Assembly (NCBI RefSeq): GCF_001723175.1
Contig: NC_064650.1
Span: 5,332,001 to 5,396,000 of the forward strand
Reading direction: 5' to 3'
DNA: 64,000 nt
Source of the DNA: Penicillium oxalicum
Lineage: Eukaryota; Ascomycota; Eurotiomycetes; Eurotiales; Aspergillaceae
Shown here: piece after piece, positions 24,541 through 37,765 of the stretch
How positions within the stretch are numbered: position 1 is the first letter of the stretch
How the letters are laid out: every line of letters begins with the position of its first letter
Made by a program: the position numbers and the translations under genes
Notes under the pieces: model-generated
Database searches by the model: none
What the model was told of the DNA's origin: nothing
The model's input: only the letters and a program-made list of their open reading frames with translations

Positions 24541-26177
24541 ATGCAGAAGTGCCGGTCAATTAACCCTGCTCTGGGGTCCCGAGCCTTCGCTCCCGCCCCG
24601 CGCGTCCAGGTCCAGTTCCAGCGTCGCAACCTCCAGGATGTCGCCATTACTCGCACTGGACGGCCCGTTCTGAAGGTTCAAGGTGGTCGGTGAGTGGTCA
24701 ATGGTGTCTTTGCGTGGTCAATTGTGCTTCACTAACGTGCTTGCGTCCTCTCAGCTCGTCTCTCGGAGGTATCACTCGGCCCTCGCCCCATTCGATCTGG
24801 AGCGGCAGTGCGGATTGTACTCACCATTTGCTTTCTAGGCCACACTGCGACTGTCTTTGGTGCCACTGGTTTCTTGGGTCGCTACATTGTCAACAGGCTC
24901 GGTACGTTGAATATGATGAACCCGCAGAATCATGCGGGCGAAGAGCAATTGGTCGACTGACATGTCGCAGCTACCCAGGGATGCAATGTGGTGGTTCCCT
25001 ACCGGGAGGAGATGACCAAGCGTCATCTCAAGGTCACTGGTGACCTGGGCCGTGTTACCTTCATGGTATGGTGGATAATCTTTGACACGACGTACATGGA
25101 AGTCAAGAGCGCGGGTCTGACTCGAGCTACAGGAATACGATCTCCGCAACACGCAGTCCATCGAGGAGAGCGTCCGTCACTCTGATGTTGTGTACAACCT
25201 CGTTGGTCGCCAATACCCTACCAAGTGAGTTGTGCAAAGCATTGGGCTGAATGTGGTCCCCGATTCGCATGAAAACTGACGGATGGAAACCAGGAACTTC
25301 TCCTACGTTGATGTGCACGTGGACGGTGCTGAGCGCATCGCCGAAGCTGTTGCCAAGTACGACGTGGACCGTTTCATCCACGTCTCTTCCTACAATGCGC
25401 GCCGCGACTCGCCCTCGGAATTCTTTGCCACCAAGGTGGGTAGAACTGCGCCGGGCCTCCTGTGATCGCGGATGGGATACTGATGTCATCTAGGCCTGGG
25501 GTGAGGAGGTTGTTCGCTCAATCTACCCCGAGACCACCATTGTGCGCCCTGCCCCGATGTTCGGATTTGAGGATAACTTGCTGCACAAGCTTGCTGGCAA
25601 CTCCAACCTGTTCACTGCGAACCACATGCAGGAGCGCTTCTGGCCCGTCCACGTAAGTTGAAACGGTGGAATGCCCCGACTTGGATACGTACACGGGAAG
25701 CGGACCCCCATCTAACATGTCTGGTTTTCTCTCCCGTAGGCCATTGACGTGGGTGCTGCCCTCGAGAAGATGCTGCACGACGACAGTACCGTTGGTCAGA
25801 CGTACGAGCTCTACGGACCCAAGAACTACTCGACTGCCGAGATCGCCGAGCTTGTGGACCGTGAGATTATCAAGAAGCGCACCCACATCAACGTGCCCAA
25901 GGCTCTCCTCAAGCCGTTTGCCTACTACCTTAACAAGTACCTGTGGTGGCACACCATGTCCGCGGACGAGGTTGAGCGCGAGTTCCACGACCAGGAGATC
26001 GACCCCGAGGCGAAGACCTTTAAGGATCTCGGCATGAACGAGACTGCCGACCTGGCCGACTTGACCTTCCACTACCTGCAGGGATACCGTAGCTCATCCT
26101 ACTACGATCTTCCTCCGGCGACTGAGCGCGAGCGTCGGGAGGAGAAGAAGTACCTCCACGTGCTGGACGACCAGTAA
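24541..26177 (+). CDS. nuo-40: NADH:ubiquinone oxidoreductase 40 kDa subunit (NUO-40/NDUFA9)
   Basis: Eight exons: 24541-24689, 24755-24768, 24839-24901, 24971-25065, 25133-25224, 25294-25435, 25494-25652 and 25740-26177, all in phase, giving 383 residues. The N-terminus (CRSINPALGSRAFAPAPRVQ) looks like a mitochondrial presequence. The Rossmann loop VFGATGFLGRYIVNRL (near residues 60-75) marks an atypical short-chain dehydrogenase that binds NADPH but is not catalytic. DVVYNLVGRQYPTKNFSYVD, FIHVSSYNA and VRPAPMFGFEDNLLHKLAG are typical of the complex I accessory subunit in the matrix arm. Exon 2 is only 14 nt. The ATG at 24541 follows GAGACC and is the first in frame with the presequence. 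Confidence 0.94.
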
Positions 26178-26601
26178 ATGGAGAGCCTCCCTTGAAATGT
26201 GTACATAAAGTTATTGGTTTTTTTTTTCTTTCTCTCTCTTTCTCTGTTCCTTAGACGCGAATCTTGGTCTCTCGTGTAGTCTAGGATCTGACCATCAAAA
26301 CGAGGAAATTTCATTTGTTTACCGAGTACTTGAACTTTTGATCGATGGCCCAGACTCGTGCTGCCGTCGAAGTGTACCAAGACCAAGACTTCCGGGGACC
26401 GCGGGCCAAGCTCCGCCCCGCAATCGCAATCGGCGTCGGCATCGGCATCGCAATCGAAAGTCGGCCAACGCTCTCTCCCCTCGTCACCTCCCCTTTGCGA
26501 TTCTTCCCCGATTCTTAGGCTCTCTCTATCTCTCTTCCTCTCAATTGCGCCCTCAATCAGTCCACTCTCTCATCCAAGGGGAAAAAAAAGAAAAAGAAAG
26601 C
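26178..26601. other. NUO-40 3' end and HEM4 promoter
   Basis: Tandem spacing of 424 bp. A T/CT-rich run follows the NUO-40 stop, and an A-rich run (26581-26600) immediately precedes the HEM4 ATG. No other gene. Confidence 0.6.
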
Positions 26602-27827
26602 ATGTCCCGTTCTACTCCGATCCTCCTTCTCAAAACCAAATCCTCTCCCCACGATGGCTATCAAGATCACTTTGCAACCAACGGGTTTGATCCTTGCTTT
26701 GTACCGGTACTCGAACATCGCTTTCTCGCAGAGAATTTAGCAATTGTACGCCAGCTTTTTGCATCTGGGGCTTTTAACGTTGCGGATACCTCGTCCTCGT
26801 CATCGACAATATCACCCTCGACTGCGCCAAGCAATCTCTTTGCCAAAAGATATGGAGGAATGATCTTTACGAGTCAACGTGCCGTGGAGGCTTTTGCGCA
26901 GATGATTGAGGATCATGGCCGTATGTCTTTTTCTCCCTCTCCCTCCCTCCCTCTGTCCTTACCAAAAAAAAAGAAAGATAAAGCATTGAAACGCCTCTAA
27001 CCAGTTTACCAGTCCCACCCTTCACCACTCCATCCCTCCCACTATACACCGTCGGACCAGCCACAGCCCGGGCTCTCACCACCCTCCGCGACAAGCATCT
27101 CCCTGGCGCGACCATCCACGGCGAAGATGCCGGTAACGGACAGAATCTGGCCCATTTCATTCTGAACCATTACAATGCCATCTATCCCGCCGCAGACCCA
27201 GACACCCATCACACCACTAACAATATCAACAATCATACTCAGAGTGAGAATGATACGAACAACGCGACCAACTCACCTCTCCATCCCCATCCCAAACCCT
27301 CCCTCCTCTTCCTCGTCGGTGAACAACGCCGCGATATCATTCCCAAAACCCTCATGGACGCAGACCGTCCCGTACCCGAACGCATCGACGTCGAAGAACT
27401 CGTCGTTTATGAAACGGGGGAAATGCAATCCTTCGAGACGGATTTTACCGAGGCGGTTCGTCGGTGCCGCGATGGGAAGATGATCTCGTCTTATTCGTCT
27501 TCTGCGAATGACAATTCCCCTTTGACCGTCGACTCCCGCCCACCATTCTGGGTCGTCGTCTTTTCACCAACAGGCTGCGAGGCCATGTTGAGAGTTTTAA
27601 AAATGGGACCTTTTGCAGAAGAGCATGAGGATGGGGGGGATGGGAACGCGACGGGTCCATCGGACGTGTTGGTGGCGACGATTGGGCCGACGACGAGGGA
27701 CTTTTTAAAGGAGCGGTTTGGGTTCGAGGCGCATGTTTGTGCGGAGAGGCCGAGTCCGGAGGGAGTGGAGGAGGGGATTCGGAGCTTTTTTGGCGGAGAG
27801 GGGGTGAGTGGGTGGATGAGGTGTTGA
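26602..27827 (+). CDS. hem4: uroporphyrinogen-III synthase (HemD fold)
   Basis: Two exons, 26602-26920 and 27013-27827 (92-nt intron), give 377 residues; yeast Hem4 has 275. The protein converts hydroxymethylbilane to uroporphyrinogen III in haem synthesis, in the cytosol. Recognisable parts are the N-terminal strand LLLKTKSSPHDGYQDHF, the GGMIFTSQRAVEAF segment, LYTVGPATARAL, SLLFLVGEQRRDIIPKTL, the PFWVVVFSPTGCEAML segment and VLVATIGPTTRDFL. The family is poorly conserved, so identity rests on the order of these alternating-domain strands. The extra length comes from a low-complexity Asn/Thr/His-rich insert at about residues 167-200, a Ser/Thr insert in exon 1, and a charged loop before the last domain. 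The frame-restoring acceptor is the second of two nearby CAGs; the first would give a non-matching reading. Confidence 0.88.
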
Positions 27828-28407
27828 GGTTGGGATTGGGATTTGATCTCTTTGGGAGAAGATGAAGTTATTGTACATATATGTCTGCTCCGGGTCGGAC
27901 TTGGGTCCGTGAGAAAGGATATGCGAGGTGGGTTTGGTAAAAGACCCTGACGTTTTCTCTGTCCATTGTGATCAGAGTAAAGCCTTTCACACTCAACACT
28001 CGGGCAATTGGGCAATTGGGTCAACTACTTCTTTCATCCTACTCGGCGGATTGCCACTCACGTCAAGACTCATAAGAATCATCTTGTATGTGTTTTTATT
28101 CTTTTTTTTTCAACCATTGGAGTAGATAGGAGAATGGGGTTGATTCCTCTCCAAAATGATTCCATCCCATGTTCCCTGGTTTGTCCGTATGATCCACCAC
28201 CACATCGAACCCAACCGCCAGACCCATGCGCTGTTTCCCAGATCGTTCATTGCATGCTCAAATCAAAAATTTGGTAAGGAGAAGAAGGAAAAGAAAGGAA
28301 AAAAAAAAGGTGGAGGGAGGGGAATAAGAAAATAACAGTCAGAAATAATAATAATAAAAAAAAGAGAGAGATGCGGCTTGGTGATGTTTTCCTTCTCGGC
28401 AAGGCTT
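27828..28407. other. intergenic, convergent between HEM4 and mpkB
   Basis: 3' flanks only. AT-rich with A runs near 28300 and 28356, suitable for 3' UTRs. No gene seen. Confidence 0.6.
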
Positions 28408-29804
<1,397 letters not shown>

Positions 29805-32800
29805 GGTGTCGGTGCTGGAAGCGCAAAACTGGGAAGGGTGGTTAGCTCGATGAAGCTTGTTCTTCACTCGACGGACCAAGCGAAAGAGTGGGTAGAGGAT
29901 CAGATGCCATGCATCAGGGAGGGCGAGAGCTTCCATCTTGATGTCGATGTGATCATTCGATTTGAACCAGATGCCGTGAGCGAGCGAGAGAGGAGGAGAG
30001 AGAGAGGCAGAGAAAGAGACATGGTTGACCTCCCAGGCACGCTGTTTTATGAAGGCGATGGCATCCACGAGTTTCCAGTCCCTCAGTCGAGAGCCGGAAG
30101 ACGCCAGACCAGTCCGACTGATCGGTGCCATCGAATCCCAAGTTGTCCATCGCCGCATCATGACGAAGGCAATCGACCAGAAGATGGGACAAACCCAGAC
30201 CGCGTAACGAGAGGAGGGGAAGCGGATTAGCTCACCTTTTGTGTTTTTTGTTTTTTCTTTGTTGCGCCGAGTGCCGGTGGTGAATGCTCTTCTGAACGTC
30301 AGTGTCTTTATTCAGGACCAGAGTGATCCCGTCTCGGCACAGTTGTGACGCAGAAAGGTGTGGTGGAAAGGAAGAGAGTCGACGTGGGTGGATTGAACTA
30401 GCTTTCAGGATTCACGATGGTCAGGGGAAAGGAGGAGAGAGAGTAGTGGGGAATGAGGAGCGGATTGGATTCCAAGAGGATGAGAGGTACGGAACCGCAG
30501 TCCTTTGGATCTGCAGAGTGTGATTTACAGGTGAATCTTGGAAGAATTGGGGAAACAAGAAGATGGGAGATGGAAAAGAAAAAAAAGGCAAAAAAGAAAA
30601 ATCAAAAACGATCGCCTAGCTTTCAGATCCGGCACTGTTTGAAGAAGATGAAGCTTGCAGTGGGGGGGAAAGAGGCACAGGAAGTAGAAGCCGAGGCGGG
30701 GGAAACTTCTCGGGCGGGATGATCACCAGATAAACAATCCACGATCGGGTGATGGAGACCTGAGAATGTGGTTCTGGAGACCCTGTCCACAGAGAGGAAA
30801 GAAACACAGGACTCACTTGATTCTGCAGAGAAGCAGCTGGCACCAACACCGTTCCAGGTATGATCAGAAAGGGGAGGAGGAAGAGAGAGAGGGAGAGAGA
30901 GAGAGCAACGTGGGAGGTGGGGGGAGAGGAACAGTCGTACAAAGAGCCCAAAGTCCCCCCCAAAGCTGCAGGAGAAAAAGAAGGAGAGCAATCAAATTCC
31001 ACGGAACTCAGCCACGGGCCGTGTGTCGGAGTGGGGCCAGATGAGTAGTCGCAGTTGGAGAGAAGAGCTTGGAGAGAAAAAGGGCGCTGGAGACCAGGCG
31101 AGGTGGTGATGGTTGAAGTCCACTCGCCAGATGATAAGAGATTCACACAAGGGAGACGAAGTGATGGGAGGATTTATAGCCCAAAGTCTGCCTTGATGCG
31201 ATGCTCTTCTATCACATCAATTTGACCACGGTGATCCGATAGACGGGGAGGATGGTAAGCATACTCTACCTATACTAGATGAGCCGAGAAAAGGGAGCCT
31301 GTCATGTTCCCCCGGTCATTCGGAGAAGTCCATGGATAGGAATCATGATTCACGACGATGCTCCAACGGAACCGGAGAATGTCTACCTACTTCAATGAGG
31401 GTGGTCTCTCCAGAGTCGACTGTCTCTTGGAAACTCACGAGATCCCGCACCGACACCTCTCTGGTGGTGAGGTGCACGAGTGCACCGGTTGAAACGCCTC
31501 TCCACTCGCGAGATGAACGGGTCTGATCCTATCAAGCACTGGTTGCACCCCCCCCCAGAGGTCTCAACTGAGCATCCATTGAATTCAAGAAAAGGGTCTC
31601 CTGTATCATGCTATAATTCCCCGTCTTATTCACTCACTGATGAATCACAAGATCTCCTTTCCCTGGTGGATCCGACAGAAATTCTTCTCCCTATCCACTC
31701 ATTCATCCATTCTCCTTCCACTCTGCGACTGGTGTTTAATACTACCTGGTCCTTCGGAAGCCATCAATGTAGTGTAGGTGGCAGTGTGTGCTGTGAAGCA
31801 AGAGGTGTCGATCGGGCCCTATCGGGATGTGACTACGATCAACGCTTCAGATGCAGGTGACCAGAGACCTCTTGGAAAAAGTTTATCCGCTGGATTCTCC
31901 AGTGTAGACCCGAGATCCAGACCATGGTGATTGCCTGGACCTGAGTCGTCAGTGATGACCGGAGAGGCTTACTGTGATGGACGATGGACAGTGGAACTAA
32001 GCCTCCCGAGTCGGGCAGAAGAGTGGCTCGGGGCATGTACCGTACATTACTGTGGGAGGTCTTACAGATCCGTGATGTGTGAGACCAATCACATTGTATC
32101 GAGGATTCCCGCTCTGAACCAGAAAACCCTTCAGAAGATCCAAAGTTGTTCCTGGACACTCCACAGACTCCTCTCATACCAGGATGAGCAGAGTCGGAGA
32201 CGGAGTCACAGTAGTATTTGCACCATCCAACCTCTAAACAGGCTGGTCCATACATGTCTTGACTTTGCTATATCTTCCTCCCCTCAGGATCTCAATCCAT
32301 CAACATGCACTTGGCCAGATGCAAACTTGAATCAAACCAGACGTCATGTTCTCCATGCAGCACCAGCCCTACAATGCACACTCAAGTTGCACCCCTGCCT
32401 CTCTCATCTGTCATCCCGTCATTCCCTAGGGGGGGAAAAAGGGTACTTTGGTCTCGGCCAGACACACAAAAAGTCCCAGGAGACAGGTCAGATCCATCTC
32501 ATCCTTGAGGATGTCCTGGGAGCCGTGTATTCAAAATCTCCCAACCCATCACCAACTGTCCATCTTTAACATATGAATGAATAGTACCACTACCGAGTCC
32601 AGATGTCCATCCGTTTCCGATTTGCAGTGCCAACCAACCCACCCCACCAAAATAAAATAAAAAAACAACCAAAAAAAACAAAGTTTCCGCCACCAGCGCC
32701 AAACGGCGTCCTCTCGCCGGCCTGTCGCACGTTGACATTCGCAAGTGCTAACCCGCGCTACTGTCGGAGGGGGTGGAATTGGTCACTATCACTTCCGGGG

Positions 32801-34682
32801 ACGCTTTTTTCCCCTCAGGCCATGCAGGGCCCCCCGAGCTGTCTGAGAATAATCAGGATGATAGTCCATAGGAACAATCATTATCCTGATTCCCCTTTCT
32901 CTTTTACTTTTGGAAATAATAACTGTATCCAACTGTTGGTCCTATTTCTGATTTGAAAATCACCCCCTCCTACACACATGGTTCAGACTTATAGAGTAGC
33001 CAAGGAACTAGAGTAGAATACTGTTCATCAAATATAGTAGGCTCTCAATCCCCCCCCCCCCCCCTCTCATCATCCATCTCAAACCACACCCACAGCCACA
33101 TGAATGGAAGCTCCATCTTTTTTTGTCTCATACACACCATCAACCCCCTGGCACGTTTCATCCATGAAATTCTGTCCTCCCCCCCCCCCTTCTCTCTCTC
33201 TCCCTCTCCAATTAACATAAAAGAATAAGTCTTGAAATTCAGAAAAAAAAACCAATCTCTCCCTCTTCTTGTTCTTCACCTTCGCCCCCTCTCCCTGAAA
33301 TTCAAGCTAGAAACTGAATTAATCCCCCCTCCAAAAAGAGAATCACTAGCTTCTAATTGACCGTGGTCCCATACAATTGTAGGGGGAGGGAGCGTATACT
33401 CCTACCATTCTTGATATTGTACCATTGTAGTAGAGTATTTATCTACATGGCTAGTTCTAGTTGTCCGCCCGGCACTGCCAATTCAAACTCATGACTACCA
33501 TCTATGTATTAGGTGGCACCTACTAGTACATACCTTGGCAAGGTTGGATCGGACGAGAGCCTCTCGTAACCCGCCTGCCGACATTGAAAGCTACACTCCA
33601 CTTTACTTAGCTTTGATCTTGAAATAGAAGTAGAAGAGAATCAATATCTTGAAAATCTACTTATATCTACCTAGATACTATTCTCTAACAATTGAGACAA
33701 AAGCTGCCCGGCCCACGAAAGAAAGGGCCCCCCCCTCCCTTTCCAAAACCACACTGTACCCCCAGCCCCTACCCCTACTGTACTCCAAAAGTAGCAGCGC
33801 GGATCCTTATCGAGCCCAAGTCTCGAATCGAAAAATGCGTCACTCGTACCCTTGAATTTCCACTGCACCTCTCAAGTGTCAAGAGAATTGCCAATAATGG
33901 ATTACAATTGTTACCCCCCCCCCCCCCCCCCAAAAAACCACACAGCCATCTTTGCATTTTGCACCTCTGCTGTAAAGGTAAACAAGGTGTCGGACAAGTG
34001 TACTCGGTACAACGATCATCACTGCCCAGGAAGCCCGACCGTCTTTGCGGTATGTACTCGATTTTAGGATCTTGGTGGAGCCGCTGGCGACTTGGACTCT
34101 TCAAACACCGGGCTCCCCCTTGGTCTGGACGAGTTGAAACGGACCATTCGGGAAGGGAGGGCGGGCATGAATTTGAAAGGGAACAAGAAGATTCAAAAAA
34201 AAATAAGAGCGCGGTCAGTCTGATCCGCTTTCTTTCCGTGGGTGGGTCATGAATATGATCTAATACGAGGCGGAGATGCAAACTCATAGAGTAGGACGGG
34301 CCCAAAACGACAGCCGTTGGGGTTTGGTGGTTTCCAATTATTATAACTACGGGCGGGAGAGGAGGAACGAAAATCCACCGACGAGCCGAAAATGCATCAT
34401 CAACGCAATCAGAGGCAAAGCAGAGATCTACTGTGTTCGCGCAGAGGATGGAGACGAAGAAGGAAAGATGGACAGAGTCCGAAAAAAAAAAGGTTGTCAG
34501 ATATCCGACCCCTTCATCCGTAATGGTACAGGTAGTCGTTGAAAGCAAGAGGAGGCACATAGACATTCATAACGGAGGAGGGAGAAGAGGGAGTATAGAT
34601 GGACACGACGGTCTCGGGGCATCGACCACGGACGAGGAGAGAGAGGAAAACACAAAAGCAGAACATCAAGAGGAAGAGCATT
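29805..34682. other. 4.9 kb gene-free region upstream of mpkB
   Basis: The proximal 1.4 kb is purine-rich on the plus strand, a CT-rich leader and promoter for mpkB. A candidate 5'-UTR intron runs from a GTGAGC donor at 30235 to an acceptor ending at 29829. The distal part up to the SEC24 stop has poly-C runs (31548-31556, 33050-33064, 33179-33189, 33914-33931). Frames up to 263 codons are present, but they conflict and lack motifs. Confidence 0.5.
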
Positions 34683-37600
34683 TTATTGCACAACCTGGAC
34701 GAGCAAAAAGCAGTCAGTCGTCATGCACGTAGATAGACCGGAGGGGGGAACGAGAGCCAAAGTATACACAGATCAGGGAGCCCCCAAGAGAGAAGAACGA
34801 AAAGAAATATGGTATCAGCATACCTTCTCCCGCAGTGTGGTCATCCATTGGTCTAAGCTCACACTCTGGTCGGCCCGGTCCTCCACCAACATCGTCTGAG
34901 CCCACAGACGCAGACCAGGCTCGCCATCCTCGCGAACGACGTAGAGGTGAGGCACAATCATGCTGCCCACTCCCTTGGAGCGGTGGTCCCGACTCTTCTC
35001 AATCACCGCACGCACACGCTGGTTGAACTCATTTTCGACCACGGGCAGAGTCGTCTTGCCCACGCGAAGCTGGTTCCGGTCGGGAACGCCAAACACGTCG
35101 TCAATCAGCTGAGGGACGGCGTCCCGGCCAACCCACAGGAATTGAGTCTGGCCGTCGTCAATCAAGTAGAGACCGTACGAGGCGATACGGCCCGAGGACA
35201 GATTCACGGTAGGTGGCAGGGCAATCTCGCCGCTCTGCTCATCAGGCACACCGGCATTGTCGGGCATATCGTGAAGGGAGTACATCCGGGGGTAAATGTA
35301 TTGAATGAGCAGAGGCAGAGGTAGGGTAGAGAGCAAGCAGAGAGCAGCGGATCGCATGTCTGTTGGAATCTGTGCAGACTTGCGAAGACCCAGCTACAGA
35401 GACGGGATCATGTTAGCAGAGCGTCCTTTGTGCGGGGAGAAAAGCAAAGGATGGACAACATCCATCCAGGACGAGATGCGGGAAGAGCACAAGAGACAAA
35501 AGACTTACGTTCTTGATCAAGGCAAGGAAAAGAACAGGTAGCCCACGCAGGTTGGCCGGGAATTGCAGACCACTGCCACTGACGCTGCCGCCGGCGAGTT
35601 CCTTACGGTAGGTGGAAAGCAACTCGATGATCTTCGTCTGCAGAGCTTCGCGAGCCGGCTCCAGACCGCTGCTCAGCGCACGCTCAACGGCCTTGTGGCT
35701 GAAGAAAGTGGCGATAGCCTGTTGGTCCGCAGAGGCATAGATGTCGGCCAAGTTGGTCGTGGTCGGCAGGGCGACGGTGATGACTCGGATGCGGCGCTCG
35801 CCATTGCAGGTAGTGTGGAGAACGGCGGCCTGCAGGCACACGACGGGCTTGGCAACGGTTTCGTCGATGGCAACTTCGACAACGTAGGCCTGGTCGCGAG
35901 GGAAGGCGGGAAACGCGCAGAGATCGGAACTACGGTTGAAGAAGTTTCCATAGAAGGTACTCATGCGAAGGCCGGTGGTGGCCCGGACACGGAGCACCGC
36001 CTCGAGACCAATCTCGGATGAAAGATACTCGGAGAACTCACGAGCAAACTTAATGGCATCTTCCGGCCGAGCCGCGTTCCAACCGGGGTAGAAGTAGGTC
36101 TGACCACCAGTGTAACGAGGCAAGCAGCTCAAAGACGCAACGTCCTGGTACTGAGAAGAGAAAAGGAACATGTCGACCGAGACCTGCGCCTTGGAGCACT
36201 CTACGGCGAAGCTCTTGTAGAAAGCGTTGGCGGTCTGCAAGAGGGCCGACTCTTTGCTCGTACCCAGCACCTTCTTGTCCTCACGCATCGTAAGCGCTCC
36301 GTGGCCAACGTTGGGCAACGAGGCGCTCAAAACGGTCATCTTGCCTCCCACGGGAGAAATCAATTTGTAACCGGCGCGCAAAGCCGAGCCCATGGCGCAG
36401 CTGTTGTTTTGGGTGTTCTGGAACATCTCCTGGAGCTTATTGAGGAATGTCTCGATATTCTCCCGACACTCACTCAACGTCACAAGTAGATCACCCGGAA
36501 TAGGCAGGAAAGGTTCCTCGAGGTCGCTAATCACAAGCATACGAGGGTCCGAGCTGGGCGATCCGTCGCGCGGAATGCTAAAGTAGTGCAGACTCGAGTC
36601 GACGGCAATGAATCCTAGGCGTGTTCGGCGGTCTGCGTTGGGAATGCGGTCAAGGCTCTCCAGAATACAACGGGCACTGGTGGCCAGAAGGCCACTGGTC
36701 ACCGAAGCGTAGCTGACATCGATCAAGAAAAGGTACACCAACGGCTGCGGTGGGCGGACCATGTACTCCTGTGGCGCAACAAACTCAACCATGCTGTAGT
36801 TCAGGTCGGCGCGGAGCGACCGGTCTGCAGGCTTTTGTTGTGTCGCATCCCAGTCAAAGGCTTGGGGAACGTCATTCGTCAAATTACACATGTTGCAACG
36901 CCAGCGGTGTCCATGGTCGAGGAACGTAACGAAGGGGTTGATGTAAGAGCGGCAGCGTCTGCATCGCGAGATGACCTGATCCGGAATGACGGGGATGGGA
37001 TCTTCGGCGTCGTGTAGCGCACCGTAGGGCTGAATAACTAGAGCGAAAGGCAGTTTCGACTTCTTGAGGAGTGAGTTATTCGTGGGGACAGCGTTCAGGG
37101 TTGAACGCATATACTTGGGCGGGCAATTGGCGGTAGTAGACTCGAAAACACTGCTCTGTAAGGCAGACTAGTCAGCCATTGTGGCCATTTTTTTTCTCAC
37201 CTGGCGAGTCGAATACCTATGCACATACCTGTGGAGGCAAGACAATGGGAGGAGGAGGATATTCCAGCTCGGCGACATTGAAGGGCTGGGAGATAAGGTC
37301 CGTTGGGTAGAGCTGGTTGAGCTGGACGTGACGTTGGGGCTGCGCGGCGGGCTGCATTGGTGCTGGGGGCATGTGGTGCGGCTCGCTCACGCCCATTCCA
37401 CCAAACTGCTGTGTCATCTGGGTGACAGTCGGATCTACTGGAGCGCCATAGCCTTGTGCCACCGGTTGCATTGGAGCTGGGTCGGCGCCGAAGGCCGGTT
37501 GTTGGTATCCCGCAACTGGAGGCTGTGGGGGATAGGCACCGTAAGCTCCCCCGGCGGGAGGCTGACCTCCTAGGGCAGCATTGGCCCCAGAACCAAACCC

Positions 37601-37765
37601 AAATGCCTCACCAGCATACGCTCGCTTCTTCTTGCCACCAGCGCCGGTAGCCGGTGCTGGCTGCGGCGGCGTGGCAGACTGCTGCTGGAGGGCGGGATCT
37701 GGAGAGCCATAGCCTGGCAGGTCATACCCTCCCTGGGGAGGGTAACCCCCTTGTGGAGCGGCCAT
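34683..37765 (-). CDS. sec24: COPII coat subunit Sec24
   Basis: Exons 37765-37229, 37155-35509, 35393-34824 and 34694-34683 give 921 residues (yeast Sec24 has 926). The N-terminal 150 residues are rich in Pro, Gln, Gly and Ala, as usual. The zinc finger has C244, C247, C266 and C269 (SRCRRC and RWRCNMC). The trunk follows ([20 protein letters not shown]), then the beta-sandwich, the helical region ([20 protein letters not shown]) and the gelsolin repeat ([20 protein letters not shown]). Sec24 selects cargo for ER-to-Golgi vesicles together with Sec23. The final exon is just 12 nt (Val-Val-Gln-stop) after a 129-nt intron; without it the protein would end out of phase with its relatives. Every joint is in phase 0. 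Confidence 0.96.

Noticed and set aside
31931..32569. 212-codon plus-strand open frame
   Set aside because: It begins with TTG, has unbiased codons and no motif, and an opposing 138-codon frame overlaps it.
33775..34566. 263-codon open frame with ATG on the minus strand
   Set aside because: It reads through an 18-C run as poly-Gly, has no family motif, and conflicts with a 186-codon frame on the other strand. Probably chance in gene-free DNA.
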